From: Microbispora corallina
Lineage (GTDB): Bacteria; Actinomycetota; Actinomycetes; Streptosporangiales; Streptosporangiaceae
DNA length: 64,000 nucleotides
Reading direction: 5' to 3'
Assembly (NCBI RefSeq): GCF_016863035.1
Contig: NZ_BOOC01000025.1
Location: forward strand, 1-64,000
Positions 51,963-60,861 of the stretch are shown here, one piece after another (position 1 is the first letter of the stretch; each line of letters opens with the position of its first letter). The translations under genes and the position numbers were made by a program. The notes below the pieces were generated by a model that did not search any database, was not told the origin of the DNA, and worked only from the letters and a program-made list of their open reading frames with translations.

Positions 51963-53579
51963 GTGACGGAACAGGGCGTGGGGGTGGTCCGCCCGCTGCC
52001 GGGGGAGGGCGTGGTCGCCCATCTGAACAACCTGCTGCTCGTGTGCGCCGCCGGCGACCAGGCGGTGGACGAACTGCTGCGCGCGCTGAGCGAGACGGCC
52101 ACGACGGGCGGCGACGGCCGGGCGCTCGCCCGCCGGGTGGCCGGGGTCCTCGCCCGGGCGATGGACCGGTCGATCGGCGGTGAGCCGATCGCCTGCGCCG
52201 TCGCGGGCCCGGCGGGCGGCGGCGTCGCCGTGCTCGTCAGCGGAGCCGCGTTCGCCAGCGTCCAGGGCGGCCCCGACGGCGAGGTCCGGCTGGCCGGCCG
52301 CGACGCCCTCACGTGGACCGACCGGCTCGTCAACGGCCCGGTCTCCCGCATCGAGCTCCGCCTCCCCAACGCCGGCCCGTCGAGCCCCTACGCCCGCCTC
52401 GACGGCGGGGTCGTCACCGGAGCCGGCCTCGAATGCGACTTCACCCAGGCGGGGGACCTCGCGTTCCCGCCGCTGCCGCCCCGGCCGCCGCAGGGCCAGC
52501 ACCAGCAGCAGCACCCGCAGTTCGGGGCGCCGGAGCCCATCGGGGCCCGCGGCCCGGTGGTGCCGCCGCCGCCCCCGCCGCCCGGCCCGGGGTCGCCCGT
52601 CGGCCCGCCGCCCGAGCCGGTTCCCGGCCCGCCGCACCTGGCGCCGGGCGGCCCGTCCCTTCCCCCGCCGTACCACTCCCAGCCCTCGCAGCCGCTGCCG
52701 CCTCCGCCGGGGTACCCCTCCGACCCCGGCCTGGGCGGGCCCTCCGGGCCGCTGTTCCCCCCGCCGCCCGACCAGCAGGGGCCGCACGACCCGCTCGGCC
52801 TCCACGGGCCCCAGGGCGCGCAGGGCCCCGCCCCGGTCGCCGAACCCGTCCCGGGTCCCGTCTCCGGCCCGCACGCCCTTCCCGACCCGCTCCACGACAG
52901 CCCGTACGGCGGTGCCGGCCGCCCGTACGGCGACGACCGGCCGGGCGGCGAGGACCGGGGACCGCTGCACGACCTCGGCGGGCCGCCGCCGTTCGACCCC
53001 GGCGCCTCGTTCGAGCAGGGGCCGTCGTTCGAGCAGGGGCCGCCGGCCGACCAGGACCCGGGCGAGGTGACCCAGCTCGACGCCACGCCCGAGCCCGAGC
53101 AGCGGCCCATGGTGTACGGCGTCGACTGCAAGAACGACCACTTCAACGACCCGCGAGCGCCGTACTGCGCGATCTGCGGGGTGCCGATCGACCAGCGGGC
53201 GGTGGTGCCGTACAAGGGCCCGCGGCCTCAGCTCGGGGTGCTGCTGCTCGACGACGGCATGGCGTTGCCGCTCGACGGCGACTACGTGCTGGGCCGCGAC
53301 CCCGAGCGGGCGCCCGAGGTGCAGGCGGGCGAGGCCCGCCCCGCCAAGGTGACCAGCCCGGACGGCTCGGTGTCCCGGCGGCACCTGCGGGTGTTCCTCG
53401 ACAACTGGGACGTCAACCTGCTCGACCTGGGCTCGGTGAACGGCACCCAGATCCAGCCGCCCGGCGACCCCAACTTCTACGACATCCCGCCGAACGAGCC
53501 CGTGCCGATCCTGCCCGGGACGACCGTCCGGGTCGGCGTGTCCCGCACGATGCGCTACGAGGGTCACCGCACCGCCTGA
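51963..53579 (+). CDS. FHA-domain protein with proline-rich linker and zinc-ribbon-like motif
   Basis: 538 residues from a GTG at 51963 (AGGGAGAG upstream; a GTG at 51909 is an alternative). About 1-175 is a compact domain without assigned family. About 180-390 is a Pro/Gly-rich disordered linker with a FEQGPSFEQGP repeat. Then comes CKNDHFNDPRAPYCAICG, a Cys/His cluster that probably binds zinc. About 430-535 is a C-terminal FHA domain (YVLGRDPERAPEV, SVSRRHLRVFL, DLGSVNGTQI), which binds phosphothreonine. It should act as a scaffold downstream of Ser/Thr kinases; one is cut off at the window's right edge. Confidence 0.87.
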   Translation: MTEQGVGVVRPLPGEGVVAHLNNLLLVCAAGDQAVDELLRALSETATTGGDGRALARRVAGVLARAMDRSIGGEPIACAVAGPAGGGVAVLVSGAAFASVQGGPDGEVRLAGRDALTWTDRLVNGPVSRIELRLPNAGPSSPYARLDGGVVTGAGLECDFTQAGDLAFPPLPPRPPQGQHQQQHPQFGAPEPIGARGPVVPPPPPPPGPGSPVGPPPEPVPGPPHLAPGGPSLPPPYHSQPSQPLPPPPGYPSDPGLGGPSGPLFPPPPDQQGPHDPLGLHGPQGAQGPAPVAEPVPGPVSGPHALPDPLHDSPYGGAGRPYGDDRPGGEDRGPLHDLGGPPPFDPGASFEQGPSFEQGPPADQDPGEVTQLDATPEPEQRPMVYGVDCKNDHFNDPRAPYCAICGVPIDQRAVVPYKGPRPQLGVLLLDDGMALPLDGDYVLGRDPERAPEVQAGEARPAKVTSPDGSVSRRHLRVFLDNWDVNLLDLGSVNGTQIQPPGDPNFYDIPPNEPVPILPGTTVRVGVSRTMRYEGHRTA

Positions 53580-53618
53580 CCCCCGACGCCCGGCCCGTAC
53601 GCCACCGGGGCGGGCGGG

Positions 53619-53652
53619 CCGCGCGCGCCCGGCGGCCGTGGTGCGCGCGCGG
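53619..53652. terminator. hairpin between convergent FHA and TetR genes
   Basis: Perfect 10-bp stem CCGCGCGCGC/GCGCGCGCGG with a 14-nt loop, 39 nt after the FHA stop and 8 nt after the TetR stop. It could act as a terminator for both strands. Confidence 0.5.
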
Positions 53653-53659
53653 CGGCAGG

Positions 53660-54250
53660 TCAGGCGGTCAGGTGGTCCAGCTCGCGCAGGATGAGCCGTT
53701 CGAGCCGGTCGCCGGGCACGCGATCGGGGTAGAGGAGGCGGTGCACGCTGAGGCCGTCGACGAGGGCGAGGAGGCGCTCGGCCGCGTCGTCGAGGTCCTC
53801 GTCCGCCCGGATCTCCCCGGCCGCGGCGGCCGAGCGGAGCAGGCTCACCACCACGTAGCGCAGCTCGGCCGCCTCGCGCCGCTGCACCTCCAGCAGATCG
53901 GGGCTGGTCAGGCTGCGCCCCCAGAACCCCACCTCGAGCCCGGTCTCGCGGACCCGCTCCTCGTCCAGCGGCACGTTGTCGAGCAGCACCTCCCGCAGGG
54001 CGGCCAGCCCGGTCAGGCCCGCCAGCTTCTCCCGCAGGCGCTCGGCGATGCGCCGGTGCGACGCCTCCAGCGCCGACACCAGGATGTCGTCCTTGTCGGC
54101 GAAGTAGTGGGTGAGGACCCCGTTGGAGTAGCCCGCCTCCTTGGCGATGGCGCGCGTTGTGGCCGCCTCGATGCCGTCCCGCAGGATGACCCGCCGCGCG
54201 GCGGCGACGACCTCGTCCCGGCGCTCCTCGTGGTTGACGATCTTCGGCAT
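53660..54250 (-). CDS. TetR family transcriptional regulator
   Basis: 196 residues from the ATG at 54250 (GGGGAGG 8 nt upstream; an in-frame GTG at 54259 is less likely). N-terminal HTH: RRDEVVAAARRVILRDGIEAATTRAIAKEAGYSNGVLTHYFADKDDILV (in parts), typical TetR with HYF and KD. The C-terminal ligand domain is alpha-helical with an RLLYPDRVP segment, as in the C-terminal family of BetI-like proteins. It is divergent from a PfkB kinase gene 58 bp away and is likely to control it. The ligand is probably a substrate of the kinase/aminotransferase pair. Confidence 0.9.
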   Translation of the reverse strand: MPKIVNHEERRDEVVAAARRVILRDGIEAATTRAIAKEAGYSNGVLTHYFADKDDILVSALEASHRRIAERLREKLAGLTGLAALREVLLDNVPLDEERVRETGLEVGFWGRSLTSPDLLEVQRREAAELRYVVVSLLRSAAAAGEIRADEDLDDAAERLLALVDGLSVHRLLYPDRVPGDRLERLILRELDHLTA

Positions 54251-54271
54251 GGCGCCCACCTCCCCGTTTGG

Positions 54272-54302
54272 TTGACATTTTAGTCGGTCGCCCGTCTATT
54301 AT
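54272..54302 (+). promoter_or_regulatory. promoter/operator between TetR and PfkB genes
   Basis: A perfect -35 TTGACA (54272-54277) and -10 TATTAT (54297-54302) with a long 19-nt spacer; the -10 ends 6 nt before the PfkB ATG, so the mRNA is probably leaderless. The spacer holds GAC-N6-GTC symmetry (TTGACATTTTAGTCGG), a plausible TetR operator. Confidence 0.5.
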
Positions 54303-54308
54303 CCGCAC

Positions 54309-55214
54309 ATGACGGTAGCGACGGTCGGCGTGCACATCGTCGACGTCCTGGCCAGGCCCGTGGAGTCGATTCCCGGGGGCCAGGACACCCACCTGCTGGA
54401 GCAGATCCGCATCACCGCAGCGGGCGCGGCGGCCGGCACGGCCGTGGACCTCGCGAAGATCGGCGTCCCGGTCGCGTCGTTCGGCGCCGTGGGCGACGAC
54501 GAGCTGGGCGACTTCCTCCTGATGATCATGGAGAGGCGCGGCGTCGACGTCGGCGGCGTCGTCCGCAAGCCGGGCGAGCAGACGGCCGCCTCGATCCTGC
54601 CGATCCGCCCGGACGGCGGCCGGCCCTCGTTCCACGTGCCGGGGGCCAACCTGGGGCTGTCGCCCGCCGACCTCGACCAGGACCGGATCGCCGCCGCGAA
54701 GGTGGTGCACCTCGGCGGCATGGACGTGACCTGGGGCCTGCACGACCCCGCCTTTTACGCGCTGCTCGACAAGATCCGCGGCGACGGGGCGATCGTCACG
54801 ATGGACCTGCTGTCGAACATGCCCGACCTCATGCCCGCCGTCCGGTCGTTCCTGCCCCACGTCGACTACCTGCTGCCCAACGAGGAGCAGGCACTGATGC
54901 TGACCGGGGCCGCCACCGCGGAGGAGGCCGCCGCGGCGCTGGTCGCCGAGGGCCTGCGCGGCGCGCTCGTCACCCTCGGCGGGGCCGGCAGCCTGGTCGT
55001 CACCGCCGACGGCGCCACCACCGTCCCGGCGCTCGACGTGCCCGTGGTCGACACGACCGGCTGCGGCGACGCGTACTGCGCCGGGTTCGTCGCCGGGCTG
55101 CTGGAGGGCCGCGACGTCCTGGGAGCCGCCCGCCTCGGCACCGCCGTGGCGGCCCGGGTCGCGGGCGGGCTCGGCTCCGACGCGGGCCTCGACGGCCCGG
55201 TGCACGCCGACTGA
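54309..55214 (+). CDS. PfkB family carbohydrate kinase
   Basis: 301 residues. PfkB/ribokinase fold: a GGA-like AAGAAAGTAVDLAKIG near the N-terminus, GAVGDDELGDFL, and the C-terminal anion-hole and catalytic motif DTTGCGDAYCAGF with the base Asp. It phosphorylates a sugar, nucleoside or related small molecule with ATP. It sits between a divergent TetR gene and a class-III aminotransferase, so a small inducible catabolic unit is inferred. The substrate is unknown. Confidence 0.9.
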   Translation: MTVATVGVHIVDVLARPVESIPGGQDTHLLEQIRITAAGAAAGTAVDLAKIGVPVASFGAVGDDELGDFLLMIMERRGVDVGGVVRKPGEQTAASILPIRPDGGRPSFHVPGANLGLSPADLDQDRIAAAKVVHLGGMDVTWGLHDPAFYALLDKIRGDGAIVTMDLLSNMPDLMPAVRSFLPHVDYLLPNEEQALMLTGAATAEEAAAALVAEGLRGALVTLGGAGSLVVTADGATTVPALDVPVVDTTGCGDAYCAGFVAGLLEGRDVLGAARLGTAVAARVAGGLGSDAGLDGPVHAD

Positions 55215-55400
55215 CCGCGGGCCGCGCCAGCCCGTGCGCGCCACCCGGGCCGCACCCAGCCAGCCGCACCGGCCCGTGCGCACCCCACCCGCGGGGCCGC
55301 GCCGGCCCGCACGAAGCACCGGCCCCCACCGACCCTCACCGACGCCCACCGACGCCTCCGCGGCCCTCGCGGACGCCGACCTGTAGACGGGAGCATCCCC

Positions 55401-56624
55401 ATGTCCCTCGACGCCTCCTTGCGGGCCCGCGCGGCCAAGGTCGTCCCCGGAGGGATGTACGGCCACCTCAACGCCGCCCTGCACGGCGAGCGCTACCCCC
55501 AGTTCTTCGCCAGGGCGGAGGGCGCCCGGCAGTGGGACGTCGACGGCCGGGAGTACGTCGACCTCATGTGCAGCTGGGGCCCGATGATCGTGGGCCACCG
55601 CAACCCGCGGGTGGAGGAGGCCGCCGCCGCGCAGCAGGCGCTCGGCGACTGCCTCAACGGCCCCGGCGCCGTGATGGTCGAGCTGGCCGAGCTGCTGGTG
55701 GACCTCATCCCCTCGGCCGACTGGGCCATGTTCTCCAAGAACGGCACCGACGCGACGACCCAGGCCCTCATGGTCGCCAGGGCGGCCACCGGCAGGACCA
55801 AGGTCCTGGTGGCGCACGGCGCCTACCACGGCGCCGATCCCTGGTGCACGCCCGGCCTGTCCGGCGTCACGCCCAACCAGCGGGCCGACACCATCGAGTT
55901 CGCCTACAACGACCTGGCGAGCGCGGAGGCGGCCGCCGCGCAGGCCGAGGGCGACGTGGCCGCCATTCTCGTCACGCCGTTCAAGCACGACTCGTTCGAG
56001 GACCAGGAGCCGGCCGACGAGGCGTTCGCGCGCGGCGTGCGCGCCCTGGCCGACCGCCTGGGCGCGGCCCTCGTCATCGACGACGTACGGGCGGGGTGGC
56101 GGCTCGACCTGCGGGGCTCCTGGGAGCCGCTGGGGGTCCGCCCCGACCTCACGGCGTGGAGCAAGGCCATGGCGAACGGCTTCCCCATCGCCGCGGTCAC
56201 CGGCGTGGACGCGCTGCGGGGGGCGGCGCAGACCCTCTACTCGACCGGCTCGTTCTGGTTCTCCGCCGCCGCGATGGCGGCGGCGATCGCGACCATCGAG
56301 ATCCTGCGGGAGACCGACGGCCCGGCGCTCATGCACCGCGCGGGGACGCGCCTGCGCGAGGGCCTGGCGGCGCAGGCGGCCTCGCACGGCTTCGTGATCC
56401 GCCAGACGGGCCCGGTGCAGATCCCGTGGCTGTCCTTCGAGGGCGACGCGACCCTGGAGAAGGGCATCGCGTGGGCCGGGCACTGCCTGGACGAGGGCGT
56501 GTACCTCCACCCCTGGCACAACTGGTTCCTGTCGGCGGCCCACACGGACGAGGAGATCGACCGCGCACTCCAGGGGACCGACGCCGCCTTCGGCAAGCTC
56601 CGGGCGGCGTACGGCGCCGACTGA
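55401..56624 (+). CDS. class-III PLP aminotransferase (glutamate-1-semialdehyde aminomutase-like)
   Basis: 407 residues, ATG with GGGAG 7 nt upstream. Fold type I PLP enzyme: VVPGGMYGHLNA, FSKNGTDATTQALMVARAATGR, HGAYHGADPW, VIDDVRAGWRLDL (Asp binding PLP), and Lys in WSKAMANGFPIAAVTG. It resembles GSA aminomutase and omega-amino-acid transaminases, but its pairing with a PfkB kinase and TetR regulator, away from haem genes, argues against a haem role. The 186-bp gap from the kinase is low-complexity C/G-rich sequence without a visible gene. It ends 14 nt from the convergent GNAT gene. Confidence 0.88.
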   Translation: MSLDASLRARAAKVVPGGMYGHLNAALHGERYPQFFARAEGARQWDVDGREYVDLMCSWGPMIVGHRNPRVEEAAAAQQALGDCLNGPGAVMVELAELLVDLIPSADWAMFSKNGTDATTQALMVARAATGRTKVLVAHGAYHGADPWCTPGLSGVTPNQRADTIEFAYNDLASAEAAAAQAEGDVAAILVTPFKHDSFEDQEPADEAFARGVRALADRLGAALVIDDVRAGWRLDLRGSWEPLGVRPDLTAWSKAMANGFPIAAVTGVDALRGAAQTLYSTGSFWFSAAAMAAAIATIEILRETDGPALMHRAGTRLREGLAAQAASHGFVIRQTGPVQIPWLSFEGDATLEKGIAWAGHCLDEGVYLHPWHNWFLSAAHTDEEIDRALQGTDAAFGKLRAAYGAD

Positions 56625-56638
56625 GGCCCGCGCCGGGG

Positions 56639-57748
56639 TCAGCGCGAGCGGGCCCACTGGAGGTCGTCGACCCGGGTGCCGTCCGGGCCGGGCAGCAGCC
56701 CCCTCACGAGGAGCTCGCGGGTGAACCCGGCCCGCTCCAGCACCCGGTGGGACGCCGTGTTGCCCGGAGCCGTTCCGGCGACCAGCCTCCTGAGGGGCGT
56801 GCTCGCGAAGGCCCAGTCGGCCAGCAGCCGCACGGCCCGGGCGGTGAAGCCGCGCCCGCGGAACTCCGGGTGCAGGCTGTAGCCCACCATGGCCTGGTCC
56901 AGCGGGGGGACGACGTTGCTCAGCTGGACGTCCCCGGCGAGCGCGCCCGTCCGGGCGTCCCTGATCGCCATCTCGGCCTGCCGGCCCGCCAGCCACAGGT
57001 GCCCGTTGCGGCGGCACACGTCCAGGGTCGCGGCGTACGTGACGGGCGCGGGCGGGACCCGCGAGGCGGCGACGTCCGGCACGGTCCGCAGCCGGTGGCA
57101 CTCCTCGGCGTCGTCCGTCGTCAGCGGCGTGAGCCGCACGACGCCGTCGGTGAGCTCCCCGCCGGGGAATCCGCCGGGGAGGAACGGCAGGTACGGCGTG
57201 ACGGGGTCGCCCGGGTCGCCCGCGAGCCGGGCGTAGGCCGTCAGGTCCACCCGCCGGCCGTCCCTGCCGCCGGCGGCGCCGCGCTGCACGCCCTCCAGGG
57301 TGAAGCCGGAGCGCATCGCCACCCGCTGGCTGGGGACGTTCTCCACGTCGGCCAGCAGCGTGATCCGCGGCAGCCCGTGGGCGAAGCCCCACGCGGACAG
57401 GGCCCGCACGGCCTCGGTCGCCACGCCGCGCCCGCGCGCCCAGGGGGCGAGCCAGTAGCCGACCTCGCTGTTGCCGAACCGGTCCGGCGGCTTGAGGCCC
57501 ACGGTGCCCAGAGCCCCGCCGGACGCCCCGTCGGCGATCAGGAAGTCCGCGCCGCCCGCCTCCCAGGTCGCCGGCACGGCCTTGGTGATCCAGTACAGCG
57601 CGTCGTCCCGCGAGTACGGCGACGGGACCAGCGGGATGTACCGGACGACGTCGGGGTCGGCGCACGCCCGCGCCACGTCGCCGGCGTCCCCCTCGTTCGG
57701 CAGGCGGAGGACGGCGGATCCGGCGGGGATGGTCTCGAGGGGCAACAT
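56639..57748 (-). CDS. tandem GNAT acetyltransferase (two RimJ/RimL-like domains)
   Basis: 369 residues, two similar GNAT_3 domains. The first (about 10-180) has GTVGLKPPDRFGNSEVGYWLAPWARGRGVATEA; the second (about 195-365) has VGYSLHPEFRGRGFTARAVRLL and NTASHRVLERAGF. Both keep the acetyl-CoA loop (ARGRGVA, FRGRGFT). RimJ/RimL-like enzymes acetylate protein N-termini or small molecules; no target can be assigned. No ribosome site is seen, and TAACAA ends 6 nt before the ATG, suggesting a leaderless mRNA. It is divergent from trmI, 103 bp away. Confidence 0.88.
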   Translation of the reverse strand: MLPLETIPAGSAVLRLPNEGDAGDVARACADPDVVRYIPLVPSPYSRDDALYWITKAVPATWEAGGADFLIADGASGGALGTVGLKPPDRFGNSEVGYWLAPWARGRGVATEAVRALSAWGFAHGLPRITLLADVENVPSQRVAMRSGFTLEGVQRGAAGGRDGRRVDLTAYARLAGDPGDPVTPYLPFLPGGFPGGELTDGVVRLTPLTTDDAEECHRLRTVPDVAASRVPPAPVTYAATLDVCRRNGHLWLAGRQAEMAIRDARTGALAGDVQLSNVVPPLDQAMVGYSLHPEFRGRGFTARAVRLLADWAFASTPLRRLVAGTAPGNTASHRVLERAGFTRELLVRGLLPGPDGTRVDDLQWARSR

Positions 57749-57851
57749 GTCCCATTGTTACCAGGGGCCCCGCCGCCGCGACCATCGGGTTTCCCACCGG
57801 CCCCCGTCGCCCGGGCGGGGGGACCGGGGCGATGCCACTAGCCTTTCCAGC

Positions 57852-58715
57852 ATGGGTTTTCGCAGGCACGGCCCGTTCCAGGCCGGAGATCAGGTTCAGC
57901 TCACCGACCCGAAGAACAAGCGGCACACGGTGACGCTGAAAGAGGGCGGCGTCTTCCACACGCACAAGGGGTCGATCCCGCACGACGACCTGATCGGGCA
58001 GCCCGAGGGCTCCGTCGTCCGCTCCTCGGGCGGCACCGCCTACCTGGCGTTCCGTCACCTGCTGGCCGACTACGCCGTGTCGATGCCGCGCGGCGCGGCC
58101 GTCGTCTACCCGAAGGACGCGGCCCAGATCGTCGCCATGGCCGACATCTTCCCGGGGGCGCGGGTCGTGGAGGCCGGCGTCGGGTCGGGCGCGCTCACCT
58201 GCTTCCTGCTGCGCGCGGTCGGCCCCGAGGGCTCGGTCACCTCCTACGAGCGCCGGGCCGACTTCGCCGAGATCGCGACCAAGAACGTGGAGAAGTTCTT
58301 CGGCGGCCCGGTGGGGCAGTGGCGGCTCGTGGTGGGAGACCTCGTGGCCGCGCTCGACGAGGCCGACGTCGACCGCGTCATCCTCGACATGCTGGCGCCC
58401 TGGGAGTGCGTCGACGCCGCCGCCAAGGCCCTCACACCCGGCGGAGTTATTTGCTGTTATGTCGCTACAACGACGCAGATGTCCCGAACGGTGGAGACCC
58501 TGCGCGAGCACGGGAGTTTCACCGAGCCCCACGCGTGGGAGACCCTGGTTCGCGACTGGCATGTCGAGGGCCTCGCCGTACGGCCGGACCACCGGATGGT
58601 CGGCCATACCGGGTTTCTCGTCACCGCCCGTCGCATGGCGGACGGCGTGACGCCCCCGCCCCGACGCAGGCGCCCGGCCAAGGGGGCGTATGGAGAGGGG
58701 ATCGAAGCAGTGTGA
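57852..58715 (+). CDS. trmI: tRNA (adenine-58-N1)-methyltransferase
   Basis: 287 residues from the ATG at 57852; -10-like TAGCCT (57839-57844) ends 7 nt upstream, so the mRNA is probably leaderless. The N-terminal small beta domain (FQAGDQVQLTDPKNKRHTV) precedes a Rossmann methyltransferase domain: motif I VVEAGVGSGALTCFL, SYERRADFAEIATKNVE, and DMLAPWECVD with the catalytic-region Asp. It methylates N1 of A58 (and A57 in some species) in the T-loop of tRNA. Its place just before the proteasome ATPase is typical of actinobacteria (as in Mycobacterium Rv2118c). Confidence 0.94.
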   Translation: MGFRRHGPFQAGDQVQLTDPKNKRHTVTLKEGGVFHTHKGSIPHDDLIGQPEGSVVRSSGGTAYLAFRHLLADYAVSMPRGAAVVYPKDAAQIVAMADIFPGARVVEAGVGSGALTCFLLRAVGPEGSVTSYERRADFAEIATKNVEKFFGGPVGQWRLVVGDLVAALDEADVDRVILDMLAPWECVDAAAKALTPGGVICCYVATTTQMSRTVETLREHGSFTEPHAWETLVRDWHVEGLAVRPDHRMVGHTGFLVTARRMADGVTPPPRRRRPAKGAYGEGIEAV

Positions 58716-58920
58716 CAATTCAGCCACAACCCGGCAAAGCCACGTGACACGGGAACAGATGGGTGTGTTCCTAATGCTGACCCGAAGAAACGGTCCATAA
58801 GGTATCAAACGCCGAACACCCAACGTAACTACACGAACACTGCCCGGCCAGGTTACGTACAGCGCCAAGATAGGTAGGGTCTTGAGTAGTCGTTCTCGAC
58901 GGGGAAGGAGGTGACGGGGC

Positions 58921-60684
58921 GTGGCAGCTCGCGACGATGCCGAGGCTCGAGCCGCGCAGCGCGAACGGGAGGTCGCCGATCTCACAACACAGGTCTCCTT
59001 CCTGCAGGAGGAGATCACCGCGTTGCGCCGGAAGCTGGCCGAGTCCCCCCGGCAGGCCAGGGTCATCGAAGAGCGTCTGCATGAGGCGCAAGCCCAGGTG
59101 GCCGCCCTCACCAGCCAGAACGAGCGGCTGGTTTCCACCCTCAAGGAGGCCAGGGATCAGATTGTCGCGCTCAAGGAGGAGGTCGACCGGCTGGCGCAGC
59201 CGCCGTCCGGTTTCGGCGTCTTCCTGGAGTCCAGGGACGACGGCACGATCGAGGTGTTCACCGGGGGCCGCAAGCTCCGGGTGAACGTCAGCCCGGCCGT
59301 GGACGTCGACTCGCTCAAGCGTGGCCAGGAGGTCATGCTCAACGAGGCGCTCAACGTGGTCGAGGCTCTGGGCTACGAGGACGTCGGCGAGATCGTCATG
59401 CTCAAGGAGCTGCTGGAGACGGGCGACCGCGCCCTCGTCATCTCCCACGCGGACGAGGAGCGGGTCGTCAAGCTCGCCCACTCGCTGCTCGACCAGCCGC
59501 TCCGCGCGGGCGACTCCCTCCTGCTCGAACCCCGTTCCAACTACGTGTACGAGCGGATCCCGAAGTCGGAGGTGGAGGAGCTCGTCCTCGAGGAGGTCCC
59601 CGACATCTCCTACGAGGAGATCGGCGGCCTCAGCCGGCAGATCGAGCAGATCAGGGACGCGATCGAGCTGCCGTACCTGCACGCCGACCTGTTCCGCGAG
59701 CACAAGCTCCGCCCGCCGAAGGGCGTCCTGCTGTACGGCCCGCCCGGCTGCGGCAAGACGCTCATCGCCAAGGCCGTCGCCAACTCCCTGGCCAAGCAGG
59801 TCGCGGAGAAGACCGGTCAGTCCGGCAAGAGCTTCTTCCTCAACATCAAGGGCCCCGAGCTGCTGAACAAGTACGTCGGCGAGACCGAGCGGCACATCCG
59901 CCTGGTCTTCCAGCGGGCCCGGGAGAAGGCCTCCGAGGGCACCCCGGTGATCGTGTTCTTCGACGAGATGGACTCGATCTTCCGCACCCGCGGCTCGGGC
60001 GTCTCCTCCGACGTCGAGAACACCATCGTCCCCCAGCTGCTGTCGGAGATCGACGGCGTTGAGGGCCTGGAGAACGTCATCGTCATCGGCGCCTCCAACC
60101 GCGAGGACATGATCGACCCGGCGATCCTGCGGCCCGGCCGCCTGGACGTCAAGATCAAGATCGAGCGGCCGGACGCCGAGGCGGCCAAGGACATCTTCTC
60201 GAAGTACCTGGTCAGTGAGCTCCCGCTGCACGGCGACGATCTGACCGAGCACGGCGACAGCCGTGAGAGCACGATCTCCGCGATGATCCAGCGGGTGGTC
60301 GAGCGGATGTACGCCGAGAGCGAGGAGAACCGCTTCCTCGAGGTGACCTACGCCAACGGCGACAAGGAGGTCCTGTACTTCAAGGACTTCAACTCCGGCG
60401 CCATGATCCAGAACATCGTGGACCGGGGCAAGAAGATGGCCATCAAGGAGTTTCTGGAGACCGGGCAGAAGGGTCTGCGGATCGCCCACCTGCTGGCCGC
60501 CTGCGTGGACGAGTTCTCCGAGAACGAGGACCTGCCCAACACCACCAACCCCGACGACTGGGCCCGCATCTCCGGCAAGAAGGGCGAGCGGATCGTCTAC
60601 ATCCGCACGCTCGTCCAGGGCAAGCAGGGCACCGAGGCCGGCCGGTCGATCGACACGGTCGCCAACACCGGTCAGTACCTGTAA
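58921..60684 (+). CDS. arc: proteasome-associated AAA ATPase
   Basis: 587 residues from a GTG with GAAGGAGG upstream. Order: an N-terminal coiled coil (about 1-95, where Pup docks), two OB folds (about 96-240), and the AAA domain with Walker A GPPGCGKT, Walker [12 protein letters not shown] and the sensor region [10 protein letters not shown]. The C-terminus ends GQYL with a penultimate Tyr, the signature that opens the 20S proteasome gate. It unfolds pupylated proteins for degradation (ARC/Mpa). The 205-nt upstream region has only a weak promoter (TAGGGT at 58875-58880). A strong hairpin follows the stop. Confidence 0.96.
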   Translation: MAARDDAEARAAQREREVADLTTQVSFLQEEITALRRKLAESPRQARVIEERLHEAQAQVAALTSQNERLVSTLKEARDQIVALKEEVDRLAQPPSGFGVFLESRDDGTIEVFTGGRKLRVNVSPAVDVDSLKRGQEVMLNEALNVVEALGYEDVGEIVMLKELLETGDRALVISHADEERVVKLAHSLLDQPLRAGDSLLLEPRSNYVYERIPKSEVEELVLEEVPDISYEEIGGLSRQIEQIRDAIELPYLHADLFREHKLRPPKGVLLYGPPGCGKTLIAKAVANSLAKQVAEKTGQSGKSFFLNIKGPELLNKYVGETERHIRLVFQRAREKASEGTPVIVFFDEMDSIFRTRGSGVSSDVENTIVPQLLSEIDGVEGLENVIVIGASNREDMIDPAILRPGRLDVKIKIERPDAEAAKDIFSKYLVSELPLHGDDLTEHGDSRESTISAMIQRVVERMYAESEENRFLEVTYANGDKEVLYFKDFNSGAMIQNIVDRGKKMAIKEFLETGQKGLRIAHLLAACVDEFSENEDLPNTTNPDDWARISGKKGERIVYIRTLVQGKQGTEAGRSIDTVANTGQYL

Positions 60685-60717
60685 GCGGCGCCTTCGGGAG
60701 CCGGCACGGCGTCACCT

Positions 60718-60749
60718 GGAGCGGCGCGATCTCCGGATCGCGCCGCTCC
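60718..60749 (+). terminator. terminator hairpin after arc
   Basis: Perfect 13-bp stem GGAGCGGCGCGAT/ATCGCGCCGCTCC with loop CTCCGG, 33 nt after the stop. It separates arc from the acyltransferase gene and argues that dop has its own promoter. Confidence 0.75.
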
Positions 60750-60861
60750 GGCATGTCCGGGCCCAAGCGGTTTTGTCCCGTTCCCGTCCCCCGGGACCGG
60801 ACGACCGGCGCACAAAGCGGGTGAAAAGGGGGGAACCGGGAGGGAACCGATCGCGTCAAAG

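Noticed and set aside
51729-59144. A 2471-codon open frame on the minus strand
   Set aside because: It runs antisense to the FHA, kinase, aminotransferase and TrmI genes. Very high G+C makes stops rare in the opposite frame, and the translation shows only Arg/Gly/Pro-rich text with no family motif.
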